This document shows positions 42,245 through 50,937 of a stretch of DNA of 64,000 nt, piece by piece. This DNA comes from Nostoc sp. FACHB-110 (GTDB taxonomy: Bacteria > Cyanobacteriota > Cyanobacteriia > Cyanobacteriales > Nostocaceae). Position 1 is the stretch's first letter. Each line of letters opens with the position of its first letter. The notes below the pieces were generated by a model. It had not been told where the DNA came from. It did no database searches and saw nothing but the letters and a program-made list of their open reading frames with translations. The stretch lies in NCBI RefSeq assembly GCF_014697425.1, contig NZ_JACJRU010000036.1:1-64000 (forward strand), given 5' to 3'. A program made the translations under genes and the position numbers.

Positions 42245-42809
42245 GTGGTTTCACTCTTTAATTTGCTTGGTATGGTAGGCACATTGCTAGAGTATTCACG
42301 TCATATTTTCTCACTCTGCCAATTCCCCAATCCAAAACAATTTGAGATTTGAGAATTTGTCTAACTTGAGTCAATCCAGCCTTGCTATTTAAAAGGAATT
42401 GGGGGAATATTCAATTAAAATTCACAGCATCGGGAAACTTTGATTGATGTAGCAGTAGAAAATATCGGTGAGAACGAAAACTCTAATCATCAAACATGAA
42501 TAGTAATTGGCATTCAACGCTGTTGTTTGCTACATTGCCAAAATCAAATTAGACAAAATCATCTTTTTCATTGCCTGCAATCTCATCTTCAATTGTAACT
42601 TCTAATTTTTGTAATATAAAATGCTTTCATTTAAGTAAATATACGAGGAATAATTGAGATTTTTAGAGATAAACTCAAGCAGATAAAATAATTGCTGATA
42701 CTATTTATACTATATATTTTCAAATTAATAAAGATAAAGTAAAGACTAAGCAGGTGAAGTCTCGGAAAAACTCACCATGCATCTACAACTTACATTCAAT
42801 TGACAAAGT
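42245..42809. other. Intergenic region, no gene seen
   Basis: This 565-bp, AT-rich stretch lies between the start of the tamB-like gene and the end of the sigma-like gene, both on the minus strand. I see no credible reading frame, repeat family or hairpin terminator. The tamB-like promoter should lie near 42250-42400, but no clear -35/-10 pair stands out. Confidence 0.5.
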
Positions 42810-43460
42810 TCATAAAATACCTTCTGATTCCGCAAATTTTCGCAAGCGTGGCACACATTGACGTTGATAAAAACTGCTTAATGTCGGTACAGGTAGTCCA
42901 AATTCTTCAGACAGTTCTTTCCAGCTAACTTCAGGAGGTAAGCGTTTGAGAATTAATATCTGACAATTTACATCAGGGCGACCTTTAATGTAAGTGTTAC
43001 GTAATTCTCCGTCGGCATCAGTTTTGACCCATAACTCTACATTTTCGAGAATAGGCGGTGCTTGAGGAGTAGCGGGAAGATTCTCTACAGGGTTAATCAT
43101 CTCACTATCACCACTTAAGCGAGACTGACGTGCTATCAGAGGTACTGTGATAGCTTGTTCTCGATGTTGATTGAGATAAAAATCTTGGAGCCGGCGTTTT
43201 AAATAAGCATTTAGCCAGGTAATGACTGTACCATGAGTAGGGTCATAAGTCTGACCTGTTAAACCATCACAAATATTACGACAGAAATATAACCAAGTTT
43301 GTTGCAGCGCATCTTGATAATAAGGGGTACTTTCCCGCCAAAGTCTACCTGAAGTTAGACGAATGATTTGCGTTAGCAACTTCTGGCGTTGCGGACTCCC
43401 GGGTGGGTATCCGCAAGCTTGGATAACTAAATTGCGTAACTCTTCATCAAGTTCCATCAT
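42810..43460 (-). CDS. Atypical sigma-70-like protein
   Basis: From the paired ATG codons at 43460/43457 the product has about 216 residues. ALQQTWLYFCRNICDGLTG and VITWLNAYLKRRLQDFYL resemble sigma region 2. The C-terminal VSWKELSEEFGLPVPTLSSFYQRQCVPRLRKFAE has the form of region 4 with a helix-turn-helix. A linker of about 50 residues with many prolines lies between. The longer frame starting at 43520 adds an unlikely Cys-rich opening. It is probably a divergent ECF-like sigma factor. No anti-sigma gene lies beside it. Confidence 0.6.
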   Translation of the reverse strand: MMELDEELRNLVIQACGYPPGSPQRQKLLTQIIRLTSGRLWRESTPYYQDALQQTWLYFCRNICDGLTGQTYDPTHGTVITWLNAYLKRRLQDFYLNQHREQAITVPLIARQSRLSGDSEMINPVENLPATPQAPPILENVELWVKTDADGELRNTYIKGRPDVNCQILILKRLPPEVSWKELSEEFGLPVPTLSSFYQRQCVPRLRKFAESEGIL

Positions 43461-43569
43461 GGCAATTTCGGCAACAAAAAAGCAAGAATATAATAAGTAT
43501 TGCTTACAAAGGCGCTTCAATATTCACCTTGTCAGAACTTAGGTATAAACGTTAGTTGTTGAGATGGAT

Positions 43570-43688
43570 ATAAGTAAGTCGGTGTAAATAATTATTGTTG
43601 GAATAAGGCAGGGAGCAGGGGGAAAAAGCGTTTGAGGCTTATTTACTTTTATTCACATAGTTTGGTTTTATTGCATCGACTTACTTAA
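43570..43688. mobile_element. MITE-like element, copy 2 (119 bp)
   Basis: This is the reverse complement of the element at 17367-17499. The left end is ATAAGTAAGTCG (43570-43581) and the right end is CGACTTACTTA (43677-43687), with one mismatch at the outermost base. The body matches copy 1 through TTATTTAC and ACATAGTTTGGTTTTATTGCA. It is 14 bp shorter, equal to two of the 7-bp CTCCCTG units. Confidence 0.8.
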
Positions 43689-43707
43689 GTGTATGTTTGT
43701 AAGGGTT

Positions 43708-44271
43708 TTACTTGCTAGTGTTTTCCTCATCTCGCAAAAAGGAAATGATTTCGGTACACCAAGCTAGCCATCCTTGTTCATAGTGAATACCACGTCTTAA
43801 GGTGATATAGATAAATTTCATCTGTGTGGATAGTTTTTGCGGATTTTGAAAAAATTTGGTGGCAATTTCTTGATATATCGCTAGTTTTTGTTGATGTTCT
43901 TGATAGTGGGTTTCTAGCTTGGCCAAAATAATTTCACTCTTCACTAAATATCCAGCATAAAGCTTGACGAGTAAATCATCTTTAAGGGGGGTAGTTGTTT
44001 CGGCTGCGACTATCCATTCACATAACTGTTGTTTTCCTAAAGCTGTGACTGAATAAATCCGTTTGTCTGGACGGTTTTCTTGAAAGACTTTTTCAGCTTG
44101 CAACCAACCTTTTTCTTCTAAGCGATTTAATTCTCGATAAATCTGCTGGAAACTGGCTTCCCAAAAAAATCCGACTGAACCTTCTACAGATTGATCAAAC
44201 TTTTTAGCTAGGTCATAGCCACTACAAGGGCTATCTATTAACACTGACAAAATTGCATGGGCTAGGGCCAT
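43708..44271 (-). CDS. PadR family transcriptional regulator
   Basis: The 187-residue protein starts ALAHAILSVLIDSPCSGYDLAKKF, the PadR winged-helix opening. It continues with FFWEASFQQIYRELNRLEEKGWL (recognition helix and wing) and RIYSVTALGKQQLCEW. The C-terminal helical domain (about residues 95-187) is the PadR/Vir type used in dimerisation and ligand sensing. It is divergent from a DUF4188 gene, with a palindromic operator in the 100-bp gap, so it most likely represses that gene and itself. Confidence 0.92.
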   Translation of the reverse strand: MALAHAILSVLIDSPCSGYDLAKKFDQSVEGSVGFFWEASFQQIYRELNRLEEKGWLQAEKVFQENRPDKRIYSVTALGKQQLCEWIVAAETTTPLKDDLLVKLYAGYLVKSEIILAKLETHYQEHQQKLAIYQEIATKFFQNPQKLSTQMKFIYITLRRGIHYEQGWLAWCTEIISFLRDEENTSK

Positions 44272-44293
44272 AGTTTTTTGTTGACATATTCAC

Positions 44294-44329
44294 ATAGTTG
44301 AATATATCATTATACTTATATTCAACTAT
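44294..44329. promoter_or_regulatory. Probable PadR operator
   Basis: Perfect 13-bp arms ATAGTTGAATATA (44294-44306) and TATATTCAACTAT (44317-44329) are separated by 10 bp, between padR (-) and the DUF4188 gene (+). It covers the region where both promoters should lie. Because it abuts an ATG at 44330, that ATG would lie at the operator edge. This favours the ATG at 44375, which is preceded by a GGGGGAA site, as the true start of the DUF4188 gene. Confidence 0.75.
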
Positions 44330-44374
44330 ATGAATAGTAAAATAATTGAGTATAAAATTTGGGGGAATCTAGTG

Positions 44375-44866
44375 ATGACAACTGTAATGCCAGGCCGCTT
44401 TACTGCTGAGGTTGACTCGCCTTTTGTAGTTTTTTTAATTGGAATGCGTGTCAATCAGTTTTGGTCTTTGTCGAAGTGGATACCTGTGGCTCAAGCAATG
44501 GCTCCGATGTTGAAAACGCTGCATGAACATCCAGAAAAAGGATTTTTAGGTGGAGAAAGTTTCTTTCGTTTGTCTCCCTTGTCTACACTGATGGTGTCAT
44601 ACTGGCGATCGCTAGAAGATTTAGAACACTTTGCTCGTAATCCTTCAGATCCGCATTTATCTGCTTGGCAACGCTTTAATAAAGCTGTGGGGAATGATGG
44701 CAGTGTGGGAATTTGGCATGAAACTTACATCATTGAACCAGGACACTACGAAGCCATCTATGGCAATATGCCAGCCTTTGGGTTAGCCGCCGCCACAAAA
44801 CCCGTTCCCATCACTAAGCGCACTGATACCGCTAGGGCAAGAGTAGAACGAGCCAAGCAATTTTAA
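44375..44866 (+). CDS. DUF4188 domain protein
   Basis: From the ATG at 44375 the product has 163 residues and opens VMPGRFTAEVDSPFVVFLIGMRVNQF, the DUF4188 signature. SYWRSLEDLEHFARNPSDPHL and GIWHETYIIEPGHYEAIYGNMP are further family segments, reminiscent of the dimeric alpha-beta barrel (ABM/monooxygenase-like) fold. The enzyme role is not known; homologues often sit beside PadR or TetR regulators and may handle small xenobiotic or aldoxime-like compounds. The PadR gene lies divergent, with a clear operator. Confidence 0.85.
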   Translation: MTTVMPGRFTAEVDSPFVVFLIGMRVNQFWSLSKWIPVAQAMAPMLKTLHEHPEKGFLGGESFFRLSPLSTLMVSYWRSLEDLEHFARNPSDPHLSAWQRFNKAVGNDGSVGIWHETYIIEPGHYEAIYGNMPAFGLAAATKPVPITKRTDTARARVERAKQF

Positions 44867-45022
44867 GCGATGAGAAAAATTGAAAATAGAAAATAAATGA
44901 AAAAGTTCTGACGGCACAAAACTTTGGCTTAATTTGCACAATGATGGCGAGAGAGAGAACACCTAATAGCGATTTTTGCTAACTTGGTCACACTTTTAAA
45001 TGGAATCTAGGAGCATAAATCT

Positions 45023-45400
45023 ATGACTTCTTTTCGCTCAGAAGATGTGCAACAAATTCTTCAGCGAGCAATGGCTGATCGACAACAAGAAGAGTTTTCG
45101 CAACAGCAATTACAAGAAATGGCAGCAGAGCTTGGCATTTCATTTGCTAGCTTACAAACTGCTCAAAAAGAGTGGCAAAAAGAAAAAGAATTAATAAAAA
45201 GACGGCAAGTTTATCATGCTTACCGCCTGCAAAAAATTCAGCCACATTTAATTAGCTATATTGTGGTGAATGTATTTTTAATTGTGTTGAATTTTGCTAC
45301 TACACCTAACTACTTTTGGGCAATTTATCCTCTTTTAGGTTGGGGATTAGGCTTGGGTATACACATATTAAGTGTGTATCTGCAAAAAGATACTAAATAA
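45023..45400 (+). CDS. 2TM domain protein
   Basis: The 125-residue protein has an N-terminal helical segment (EDVQQILQRAMADRQQ, LQEMAAELGISFASLQTAQKEW). After it come two transmembrane helices separated by a short loop (LISYIVVNVFLIVLNF, FWAIYPLLGWGLGLGIHIL). This is the 2TM-domain family, small membrane proteins of unknown function; the N-terminal part looks like the short SHOCT-like helical module often found before it. The ATG at 45023 follows a GGAG site (TAGGAGCATAAATCT). Confidence 0.75.
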   Translation: MTSFRSEDVQQILQRAMADRQQEEFSQQQLQEMAAELGISFASLQTAQKEWQKEKELIKRRQVYHAYRLQKIQPHLISYIVVNVFLIVLNFATTPNYFWAIYPLLGWGLGLGIHILSVYLQKDTK

Positions 45401-45418
45401 GGTTAGTAATTGCTGCAA

Positions 45419-46795
45419 CTACATTCCTAGCCAAGATAAGAAATTTTCCCACCAAGAGTAATTGAGATTACTAATACTCAACTTCATTTTTTGGCGAATA
45501 TCTTGGATATTCCAGTTAGTTAACTTAGCCAAAGTTTGAGCTTCTTGTTCAAATCGCTTGGGTAAAGACCGCTTGTATTCTCTACCCGCTTGACATTTGA
45601 GTTCGCCCGTAAAAGGATGTTGTAAGATGTATCTACCTTGAAAAGATTCGCGGTTAGAGGTGGCTTGAAATATGGGATCTTCAGGAAATTTGTCACGAGT
45701 GTAGCGAATATGTAAGCGGCTGATAAATACACTGCTACTAATAGGAAATGGACGGCGGAAAGTTGCTGAAGGCACATCATCCTCGGAATTATTATCTAAC
45801 CAAAAGACACCTGCTTGTTTTAATTCTTCTTGGTTAAGTGGTTCGGCGGAACAAGGATCGCAACTACTCATATCCCAAGCATATTCTAAGAAAGCCACCT
45901 TTCTATCTTCTTTAACGTATGCAGTTTGGAACATGGATTTGTAGAAATCACTAAATTCATTTTTGACAAATACAGGAATATTGGCATCTGAAGGAACTTT
46001 GACTGTACGGTAGTTAGTGATTTCTGCTTGTCCTTTGGGTGAGAGAACATAAACAATCAAATCTTGGGCAGAGTTGGCATTAATCATGCCTAACCGAATC
46101 GGCAAAATGAATTTTGGTGATTGATAAGAAATTTGTAACGGACGTAAAAATTGATAACCAGATTCCTCATATTTATTAAGGTTGACTTTAGCAACAAAGA
46201 ATTTCATCCCAGAGCGGACATAAGGTTTAAGTAACTGTTTTGCGCCTCTAGGAATTTTATAACCATTGCGATTGAGCCAAGTTTCGAGTCCGCCTGATTC
46301 TTTGGCACTTAAAATCACAATGTCGTATTCACCAACATTAAAACGTGCTTCGACTGTTACACCAAATTCACTTAAACTACCTCTAGGGAGTCCGCCGGAA
46401 CCGACGGCCGGGGCTGGCACAGCTTCTTGATATAACCTATTTCTGTCGTCTTCAGCACAAGGATCGGAATCGAAGTATTCTACTAAGCGCGGCGCACTAA
46501 AAGCGTCTAAACGCTCGACAATTTTAGGAGGAGCAACGCGCACTTGCTCTTTTTGAATGACAGTTGGCACAGGTACAACCATTGCAAAATCTTTGACTTC
46601 ACCTTTGAAGTCATTGGCCATAGTTAAAACGGTGCGATCGCCATCTCGTGCCAAGACTACCTGAGATGTTTGATTATATAATTTACTATCTGCTTTGGCT
46701 ACATAAAATCCACAAAATGCCCAAGCTGTTGGCGCAAAACAAAACACGCCGATTAATGCTACAAATACTGAAATTATCAGTCGCATTTTTTTCAT
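45419..46795 (-). CDS. DUF2330 domain exported protein
   Basis: From the ATG at 46795 the product has 458 residues with a signal peptide (MKKMRLIISVFVALIGVFC, cut near AWA). CGFYVAKADSKLYNQTSQVV is the typical DUF2330 opening, and MANDFKGEVKDFAMVVPVP continues it. A GAGGT site six bases upstream decides this start against a longer frame from 46873. There is a C-terminal helix-rich piece. The gene follows an RnfD/NqrB-like gene on the same strand with a 14-bp gap, a pairing that suggests joint work at the membrane, but the role is unknown. Confidence 0.85.
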   Translation of the reverse strand: MKKMRLIISVFVALIGVFCFAPTAWAFCGFYVAKADSKLYNQTSQVVLARDGDRTVLTMANDFKGEVKDFAMVVPVPTVIQKEQVRVAPPKIVERLDAFSAPRLVEYFDSDPCAEDDRNRLYQEAVPAPAVGSGGLPRGSLSEFGVTVEARFNVGEYDIVILSAKESGGLETWLNRNGYKIPRGAKQLLKPYVRSGMKFFVAKVNLNKYEESGYQFLRPLQISYQSPKFILPIRLGMINANSAQDLIVYVLSPKGQAEITNYRTVKVPSDANIPVFVKNEFSDFYKSMFQTAYVKEDRKVAFLEYAWDMSSCDPCSAEPLNQEELKQAGVFWLDNNSEDDVPSATFRRPFPISSSVFISRLHIRYTRDKFPEDPIFQATSNRESFQGRYILQHPFTGELKCQAGREYKRSLPKRFEQEAQTLAKLTNWNIQDIRQKMKLSISNLNYSWWENFLSWLGM

Positions 46796-46809
46796 TTCAT
46801 ACCTCTTTT

Positions 46810-47667
46810 TTAAAGTGCTGAGTTTTGAATTAGATTTTCTGCTGGTGTTTCTTTGTTGCTTGGTTCTAACCAAGAAAATCTCGACGATGACCAGAAAAAA
46901 TCAATCACAATAGTCAATGGTGCAAGCGCGAACAGTGACCAAAAAACTGCGGTGGAAATGAAGAAATTATTTCGCAGGATAAAAGTCAGGCTGGCAATGC
47001 AAATAGCCCAAATTACCCGCCCAATTCTGGCGTTAGGAATTGAACGTGGATCTGTGACCATAAACAATGCAAATAGCAGCAAGGAACCACTCATTAACCG
47101 ATGCCAGTAAACATCCCATGTCCAACCTAGCCACAGGTTACGTATGGCTTCGAGCATTGAGTAGGAACCTAAAAAAGCGGCTGTGGTATCCCAACGACCA
47201 ATGCGTTGCAGAATCATCCCACCTGTGCCAGCAAATAACAATCCATACCACCACTCTTCACCCCACTGTCCTGGTGATACCCAAGCATCAGAAGTCAGAA
47301 TTAAGGCAGAGATAATGCCAAAGTTGGCAGGATTGAAAAAATGCTTATCGCCAACTTTGAACAGAAATTTACTAGCAATGGCGCAGACTGCCGCTAGTGC
47401 CATTGTTTGCCAATGATCAGCCCGCAACAGCAAACTGAGTCCCAGGGAAGTAATCAATGCACTACGCAGATTTAGTTTTTGTTCTGGCGGATTGGTGGTT
47501 GACCAATGATTTATGATTATTGACAAAAGCCACTGGGTTGATAAACAACAAGCTATCGCCACACAAATCATTTCTGGTCGCAGTGTCCAGTCCCTGGTGT
47601 TGATTCCCAAGGCTAGAAACGAACCCAGAAATAGAATTTGATAGTCCCGTATATCTTTTAGCAACAT
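46810..47667 (-). CDS. RnfD/NqrB-like membrane protein
   Basis: The 285-residue protein has about eight to nine transmembrane segments. HFFNPANFGIISALIL and TDPRSIPNARIGRVIWA are the family motifs of RnfD and NqrB subunits of ion-pumping NADH:ferredoxin or quinone reductases. In those enzymes a Thr in the SxT motif holds a covalent FMN; an equivalent flavinylation site is not obvious here. No other Rnf/Nqr genes are near, so it probably does not form a normal Rnf complex. It is co-transcribed with the DUF2330 gene downstream. Confidence 0.8.
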   Translation of the reverse strand: MLLKDIRDYQILFLGSFLALGINTRDWTLRPEMICVAIACCLSTQWLLSIIINHWSTTNPPEQKLNLRSALITSLGLSLLLRADHWQTMALAAVCAIASKFLFKVGDKHFFNPANFGIISALILTSDAWVSPGQWGEEWWYGLLFAGTGGMILQRIGRWDTTAAFLGSYSMLEAIRNLWLGWTWDVYWHRLMSGSLLLFALFMVTDPRSIPNARIGRVIWAICIASLTFILRNNFFISTAVFWSLFALAPLTIVIDFFWSSSRFSWLEPSNKETPAENLIQNSAL

Positions 47668-47871
47668 TACTGCTGTATTCAGGGATTACCCGTAGATTTC
47701 ACACTAATCTAGTCGAGTCATTGCCCAAATACTATTGCTGTTACAGATTTTGTTACAAACAGGCAATTTATCAAAGCCAAATTCAGCAGTCAAAAGCCAA
47801 TATGTAGAAGCGAAGTGGCTTTTTCGGCTTTCTCTGCGGTCTTGATGATGAGTATTTAATCTCACACGATA

Positions 47872-48435
47872 TTATTCTTGAGTCAGTTTTAGCAGAGTTT
47901 CCATGACTTGCTTTTGCAAAGATTCATCTGGGACTCCTAAACCAAAGATGTGGATGAAGGCTAAACCATCAAGTGCTAGACGAATCACCGTTGCCAATGC
48001 CGGATCAATTCCTGTGCTTTCGATTTGCTTTTGCCGATCAGCAAAGTGTTTTTGAACTGGCTCAAGTAATTCTGGATTTTCTGCGATCGCCGCTAACAAA
48101 CTAAAATGAATGGCAATACATTCAGGATCAAGCTTTTTATATGAACGAATATAAGCTCTTAGCCAATGCCCTGGTTGATTAGGTGCATCATCTTGTTCTA
48201 ATTCATACTCTAGTGACAATAATTTGTCATCAATTAGTTCTTGTAACATCCCAGAAATCAAAGCTTCTTTGTTGGGAAAGTGATAAAGTAATCCACCTTT
48301 ACTGACACCCGCTTCACGGGCTACAGCCTCCAACGTCAATCCCTTAGCACCTTGTGTTACCATTACTCGTCCTGCTGCTTCTAACAATGCATTACGGGTC
48401 ACAGTTGCAGATTTTGTTTTTTTGCTAGCAGTCAT
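47872..48435 (-). CDS. TetR/AcrR family transcriptional regulator
   Basis: From the ATG at 48435 the product has 187 residues and opens TASKKTKSATVTRNALLEAAG. The helix-turn-helix is LTLEAVAREAGVSKGGLLYHFPNKEAL, typical for TetR. The C-terminal ligand-binding region follows. A TTG at 48477 would extend it by 14 residues, but that segment is the inverted repeat at 48451-48487, which is better read as operator. It is probably autoregulated. The genes upstream on the same strand encode a GNAT acetyltransferase and an AI-2E family transporter. Confidence 0.92.
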   Translation of the reverse strand: MTASKKTKSATVTRNALLEAAGRVMVTQGAKGLTLEAVAREAGVSKGGLLYHFPNKEALISGMLQELIDDKLLSLEYELEQDDAPNQPGHWLRAYIRSYKKLDPECIAIHFSLLAAIAENPELLEPVQKHFADRQKQIESTGIDPALATVIRLALDGLAFIHIFGLGVPDESLQKQVMETLLKLTQE

Positions 48436-48450
48436 AGAGTTAATTATGGA

Positions 48451-48487
48451 ACTAGATAAATTGTCTAGTAAAGACAACTTATCTAGT
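48451..48487 (-). promoter_or_regulatory. Inverted repeat before tetR, likely operator
   Basis: The arms are 16 bp each, 48451-48466 and 48472-48487, with one mismatch and a 5-nt loop. The outer parts are ACTAGATAA and TTATCTAGT, and the inner parts TTGTCT and AGACAA. It lies 16-52 bp upstream of the preferred tetR start and would overlap its leader. A third, smaller repeat, TGTACT/AGTACA, is at 48524-48539. Confidence 0.65.
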
Positions 48488-48547
48488 AATGAAACTATTT
48501 TGAAGTTAGGTTTCTGCTGTTAATGTACTGTTTAGTACACTAAATTT

Positions 48548-48576
48548 ATAATACCGTCTGGACGGTATAGTGTCAA
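48548..48576 (-). promoter_or_regulatory. Sigma-70 promoter with a palindrome in its spacer
   Basis: Reading the minus strand, TTGACA (48576-48571) and TATTAT (48553-48548) are separated by exactly 17 bp. The palindrome ATACCGTC-TG-GACGGTAT (48551-48568) fills the spacer, the usual geometry for a TetR-repressed promoter. Transcription would run into tetR, so this is probably the autoregulated tetR promoter. Confidence 0.8.
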
Positions 48577-48590
48577 CTAAGTGCGGATTG

Positions 48591-49070
48591 TTATGCAGAG
48601 CTTTTCCCAAATGCTTTACGGAAAATGATCTTGTCATCTCCTGCTTTGTAGAACTCCCGAATCCGAGCTTCCTCGTCATAACCATTCTTGCGATAAAATG
48701 ATCGGACATATTCAAAGCTCTCAAGACCGGACGTTTCTACTAACAGCACACGTTCACCGCGATCTGCTAGTACTTGTTCAACATAACGAAGCAGGACACC
48801 ACCACGTCCTTGTCTTTGACGCTCTGGGTGAATAGCAATCAGATAGAGATTCCATGTCCCTTCGGTCATTCGTTCCGGTGCAACATACGCCACGCCTACT
48901 ACCCCATGATCATCGTCGGTAAACCACAAGTCTTGACTTTCCAGTTCGCTATTGAAGTGTTGCTCCAGCATTTGGGCGAGTTCCTCGGTTTGATTTGGCT
49001 CGAATAACCCAGATGCTTCTGCCAAAGCGATCAAAGCAGGTGTGTCACCGGGCGTAATCTGTCGAATCAT
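48591..49070 (-). CDS. GNAT family N-acetyltransferase
   Basis: From the ATG at 49070 the product has 159 residues, beginning MIRQITPGDTPALIALAEAS. The acetyl-CoA-binding motif A is IAIHPERQRQGRGGVLLRYVE, with the Q/R-x-x-G-x-G/A pattern as RQGRGG. SFYRKNGYDEEARIREFYKAGDD is the typical GNAT C-terminal segment. Substrate is unknown. It starts 25 bp after the AI-2E transporter stop codon, so they are likely co-transcribed. Confidence 0.9.
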   Translation of the reverse strand: MIRQITPGDTPALIALAEASGLFEPNQTEELAQMLEQHFNSELESQDLWFTDDDHGVVGVAYVAPERMTEGTWNLYLIAIHPERQRQGRGGVLLRYVEQVLADRGERVLLVETSGLESFEYVRSFYRKNGYDEEARIREFYKAGDDKIIFRKAFGKSSA

Positions 49071-49095
49071 AGGTTTTTGGTTAAGGAATACTTGT

Positions 49096-50292
49096 TCAAG
49101 ATTCTTCTTGTGGTAACTGATCATCATCTGATGGTGCGGGATGAATCGTGGGAGTTTCTTTGGGGTGCGTAGAATCAGAAACTATCACTAACTCTGTTTC
49201 TTGTGGATGATTGTGTCTCCATTCATCCAATACATCTTTGATGAGAACTTCTTGTACCCAAATTTTGGCGACAACTGTTAAAGGTAATGCTAAAAATAAG
49301 CCTAAAAAGCCAAAGAAGGTAACAAAAAATAGTTGAGAAATTAATGTTACGGCTGGCAATAATGACACTTGCTGTGCCATGACATAGGGTGTAATGAAAT
49401 TACTTTCAGCTTGTTGAATAATAAAGTAAAGAATTAAAACAGCAAGAGATTTCCAAGGCGCATCTAATAAAGCGATCGCCATTGCCGGAATAACACTCAT
49501 AGTCGGGCCAAGGTTGGGAATTAAATTTAAAAATCCTGCCAAAACTCCTAAAGCTAAGGCAGCCTTAACACCCAAAAATGACAAGCCAACAACACTCATC
49601 AACCCCACTACACTCATGGCAATTAAAGCACCTGTGACCCATCCGCCTAATGAGACTTCGCATTTATCTAAAATGCCGTCTACACGCCTGCGATAAAACG
49701 AAGGAAACAGCCGAATGAATACTTTGCGGTAAGCGATGGGATTAGCTAACAACATCCCTGTTAATACCAACACCAATAAAACCTTCAGGACAACTTCTAA
49801 AGAACCAGAGACAAATGCAAAAGAACTGCCTAAGGCACGATTGACAAAAGGCTGTGCTTGTTGAATCAGACTATTTAAATCAGGGATGTAAGGAACCAAC
49901 TGATTAGGAACTTTAGTTTCAACTTCATCCATCCAACTATTAAAGCGTTCTAAACCTTGGGGAACTCTGTAAGTTAATTCATGAAATTGCTGGGCAAAGG
50001 GAGGTACAATCAACCAGAAAAAGCCCACAACAATAGCAAAAAAGACACCCACTGATAAAAGTACAGCAAAGCCACGCTTCATTCCCAGGCGTTGCAAGAG
50101 TTTTGCGAGTCGATTTAATGTAGTTGCTAAAACTACTGCGGCAAACATCAGCAGCAAAACTTCTTTGATTTGCCACAAGATATATAAAGATAGAACTATG
50201 GCGATTAAGCCGATCCATTGACCAAGATTCACAGGCTGACTCCCAGCTGTTGTTGTGATGTTTATAGCAATTCGTGTAGAAGTTGTGAACAT
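49096..50292 (-). CDS. AI-2E family transporter (PerM/TqsA type)
   Basis: The 398-residue membrane protein has the AI-2E/PerM layout: three N-terminal transmembrane helices (WIGLIAIVLSLYILWQIKE, LLLMFAAVVLATTLNRL and GFAVLLSVGVFFAIVVGFF), a soluble helical segment, and then five helices including FLNLIPNLGPTMSVIPA and LPLTVVAKIW. The family covers small-molecule or ion exporters; only a few members are linked with AI-2. A start at 50346 would add 18 residues without membrane character. The C-terminal tail is acidic and proline-rich. Confidence 0.9.
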   Translation of the reverse strand: MFTTSTRIAINITTTAGSQPVNLGQWIGLIAIVLSLYILWQIKEVLLLMFAAVVLATTLNRLAKLLQRLGMKRGFAVLLSVGVFFAIVVGFFWLIVPPFAQQFHELTYRVPQGLERFNSWMDEVETKVPNQLVPYIPDLNSLIQQAQPFVNRALGSSFAFVSGSLEVVLKVLLVLVLTGMLLANPIAYRKVFIRLFPSFYRRRVDGILDKCEVSLGGWVTGALIAMSVVGLMSVVGLSFLGVKAALALGVLAGFLNLIPNLGPTMSVIPAMAIALLDAPWKSLAVLILYFIIQQAESNFITPYVMAQQVSLLPAVTLISQLFFVTFFGFLGLFLALPLTVVAKIWVQEVLIKDVLDEWRHNHPQETELVIVSDSTHPKETPTIHPAPSDDDQLPQEES

Positions 50293-50422
50293 TAGCTGTT
50301 TGCCAATCCACGACTTCTTCAAGAAGTCGCAGATTGAACTTCTCACGAATCAATGACTGCTATATTTTCTGGTGATGCAGTTAGGTTAGCTGATTTTGGT
50401 AATTACGCCCAGAGGATGAAAG

Positions 50423-50614
50423 TTAAGTTTGCTTTTGAGTTTGGAATCGCCATAGTAATGCGATCGCCATAATTACAGTAGGTGACAAAACTAAAATTAA
50501 GGCATTCGTCACCGTTGCCGGAATTGGCGCGCTTGGTAGCACGTATTTCATGAGTAGAGAAAGTACAGCAGACACTACAAGTAGCTTGGCAATAAAAATT
50601 AGCTGATTTTCCAT
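50423..50614 (-). CDS. Small two-helix membrane protein
   Basis: From the ATG at 50614 the product is 63 residues (MENQLIFIAKLLVVSAVLSL and LILVLSPTVIMAIALLWRF), with two transmembrane helices and a short basic C-terminus. A 92-residue reading from 50701 would add a Cys- and Tyr-rich segment with no membrane logic, so the short form is preferred. The function is unknown. It lies beside, but is not overlapping, the AI-2E transporter. Confidence 0.55.
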   Translation of the reverse strand: MENQLIFIAKLLVVSAVLSLLMKYVLPSAPIPATVTNALILVLSPTVIMAIALLWRFQTQKQT

Positions 50615-50937
50615 AGCAGTACGGCAATTCACCTTTTTCTGTAGGGTATACCCGAATTTGGGGTCAAAGCAGTAGTCTCTACAATATTCATATAAATACA
50701 CATTTCAGGAACTAGTACAAAAAGTAGGAAGTATCAAGGCTGAAGTATGAAATGAAAAAAGTTTTACCGTCAGCTTTTCAGCGATTGAGTATGAGTGCTT
50801 TATCTACGCCGAGATGTACTAGTAGACTGTGCGCTGCACTCCGAGATGAACTGAGTGATGGGTCATTGTCCTGAGTCATTGGTCACAACAAAAGACAGAT
50901 GACCAATGGCAAATTCAAAATTGAGGATTACACGAAA

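Noticed and set aside
48436..48477. TTG start of tetR at 48477
   Set aside because: The segment is a near-perfect inverted repeat better explained as an operator, and MTASKKTK from 48435 is a normal TetR start.
50899..50937. Longer ftsH start at 50899
   Set aside because: The added 13 residues come from sequence repeated nearby (GACCAATGGCAAATTC type) and are not typical of FtsH; the ATG at 50938 fits the family.
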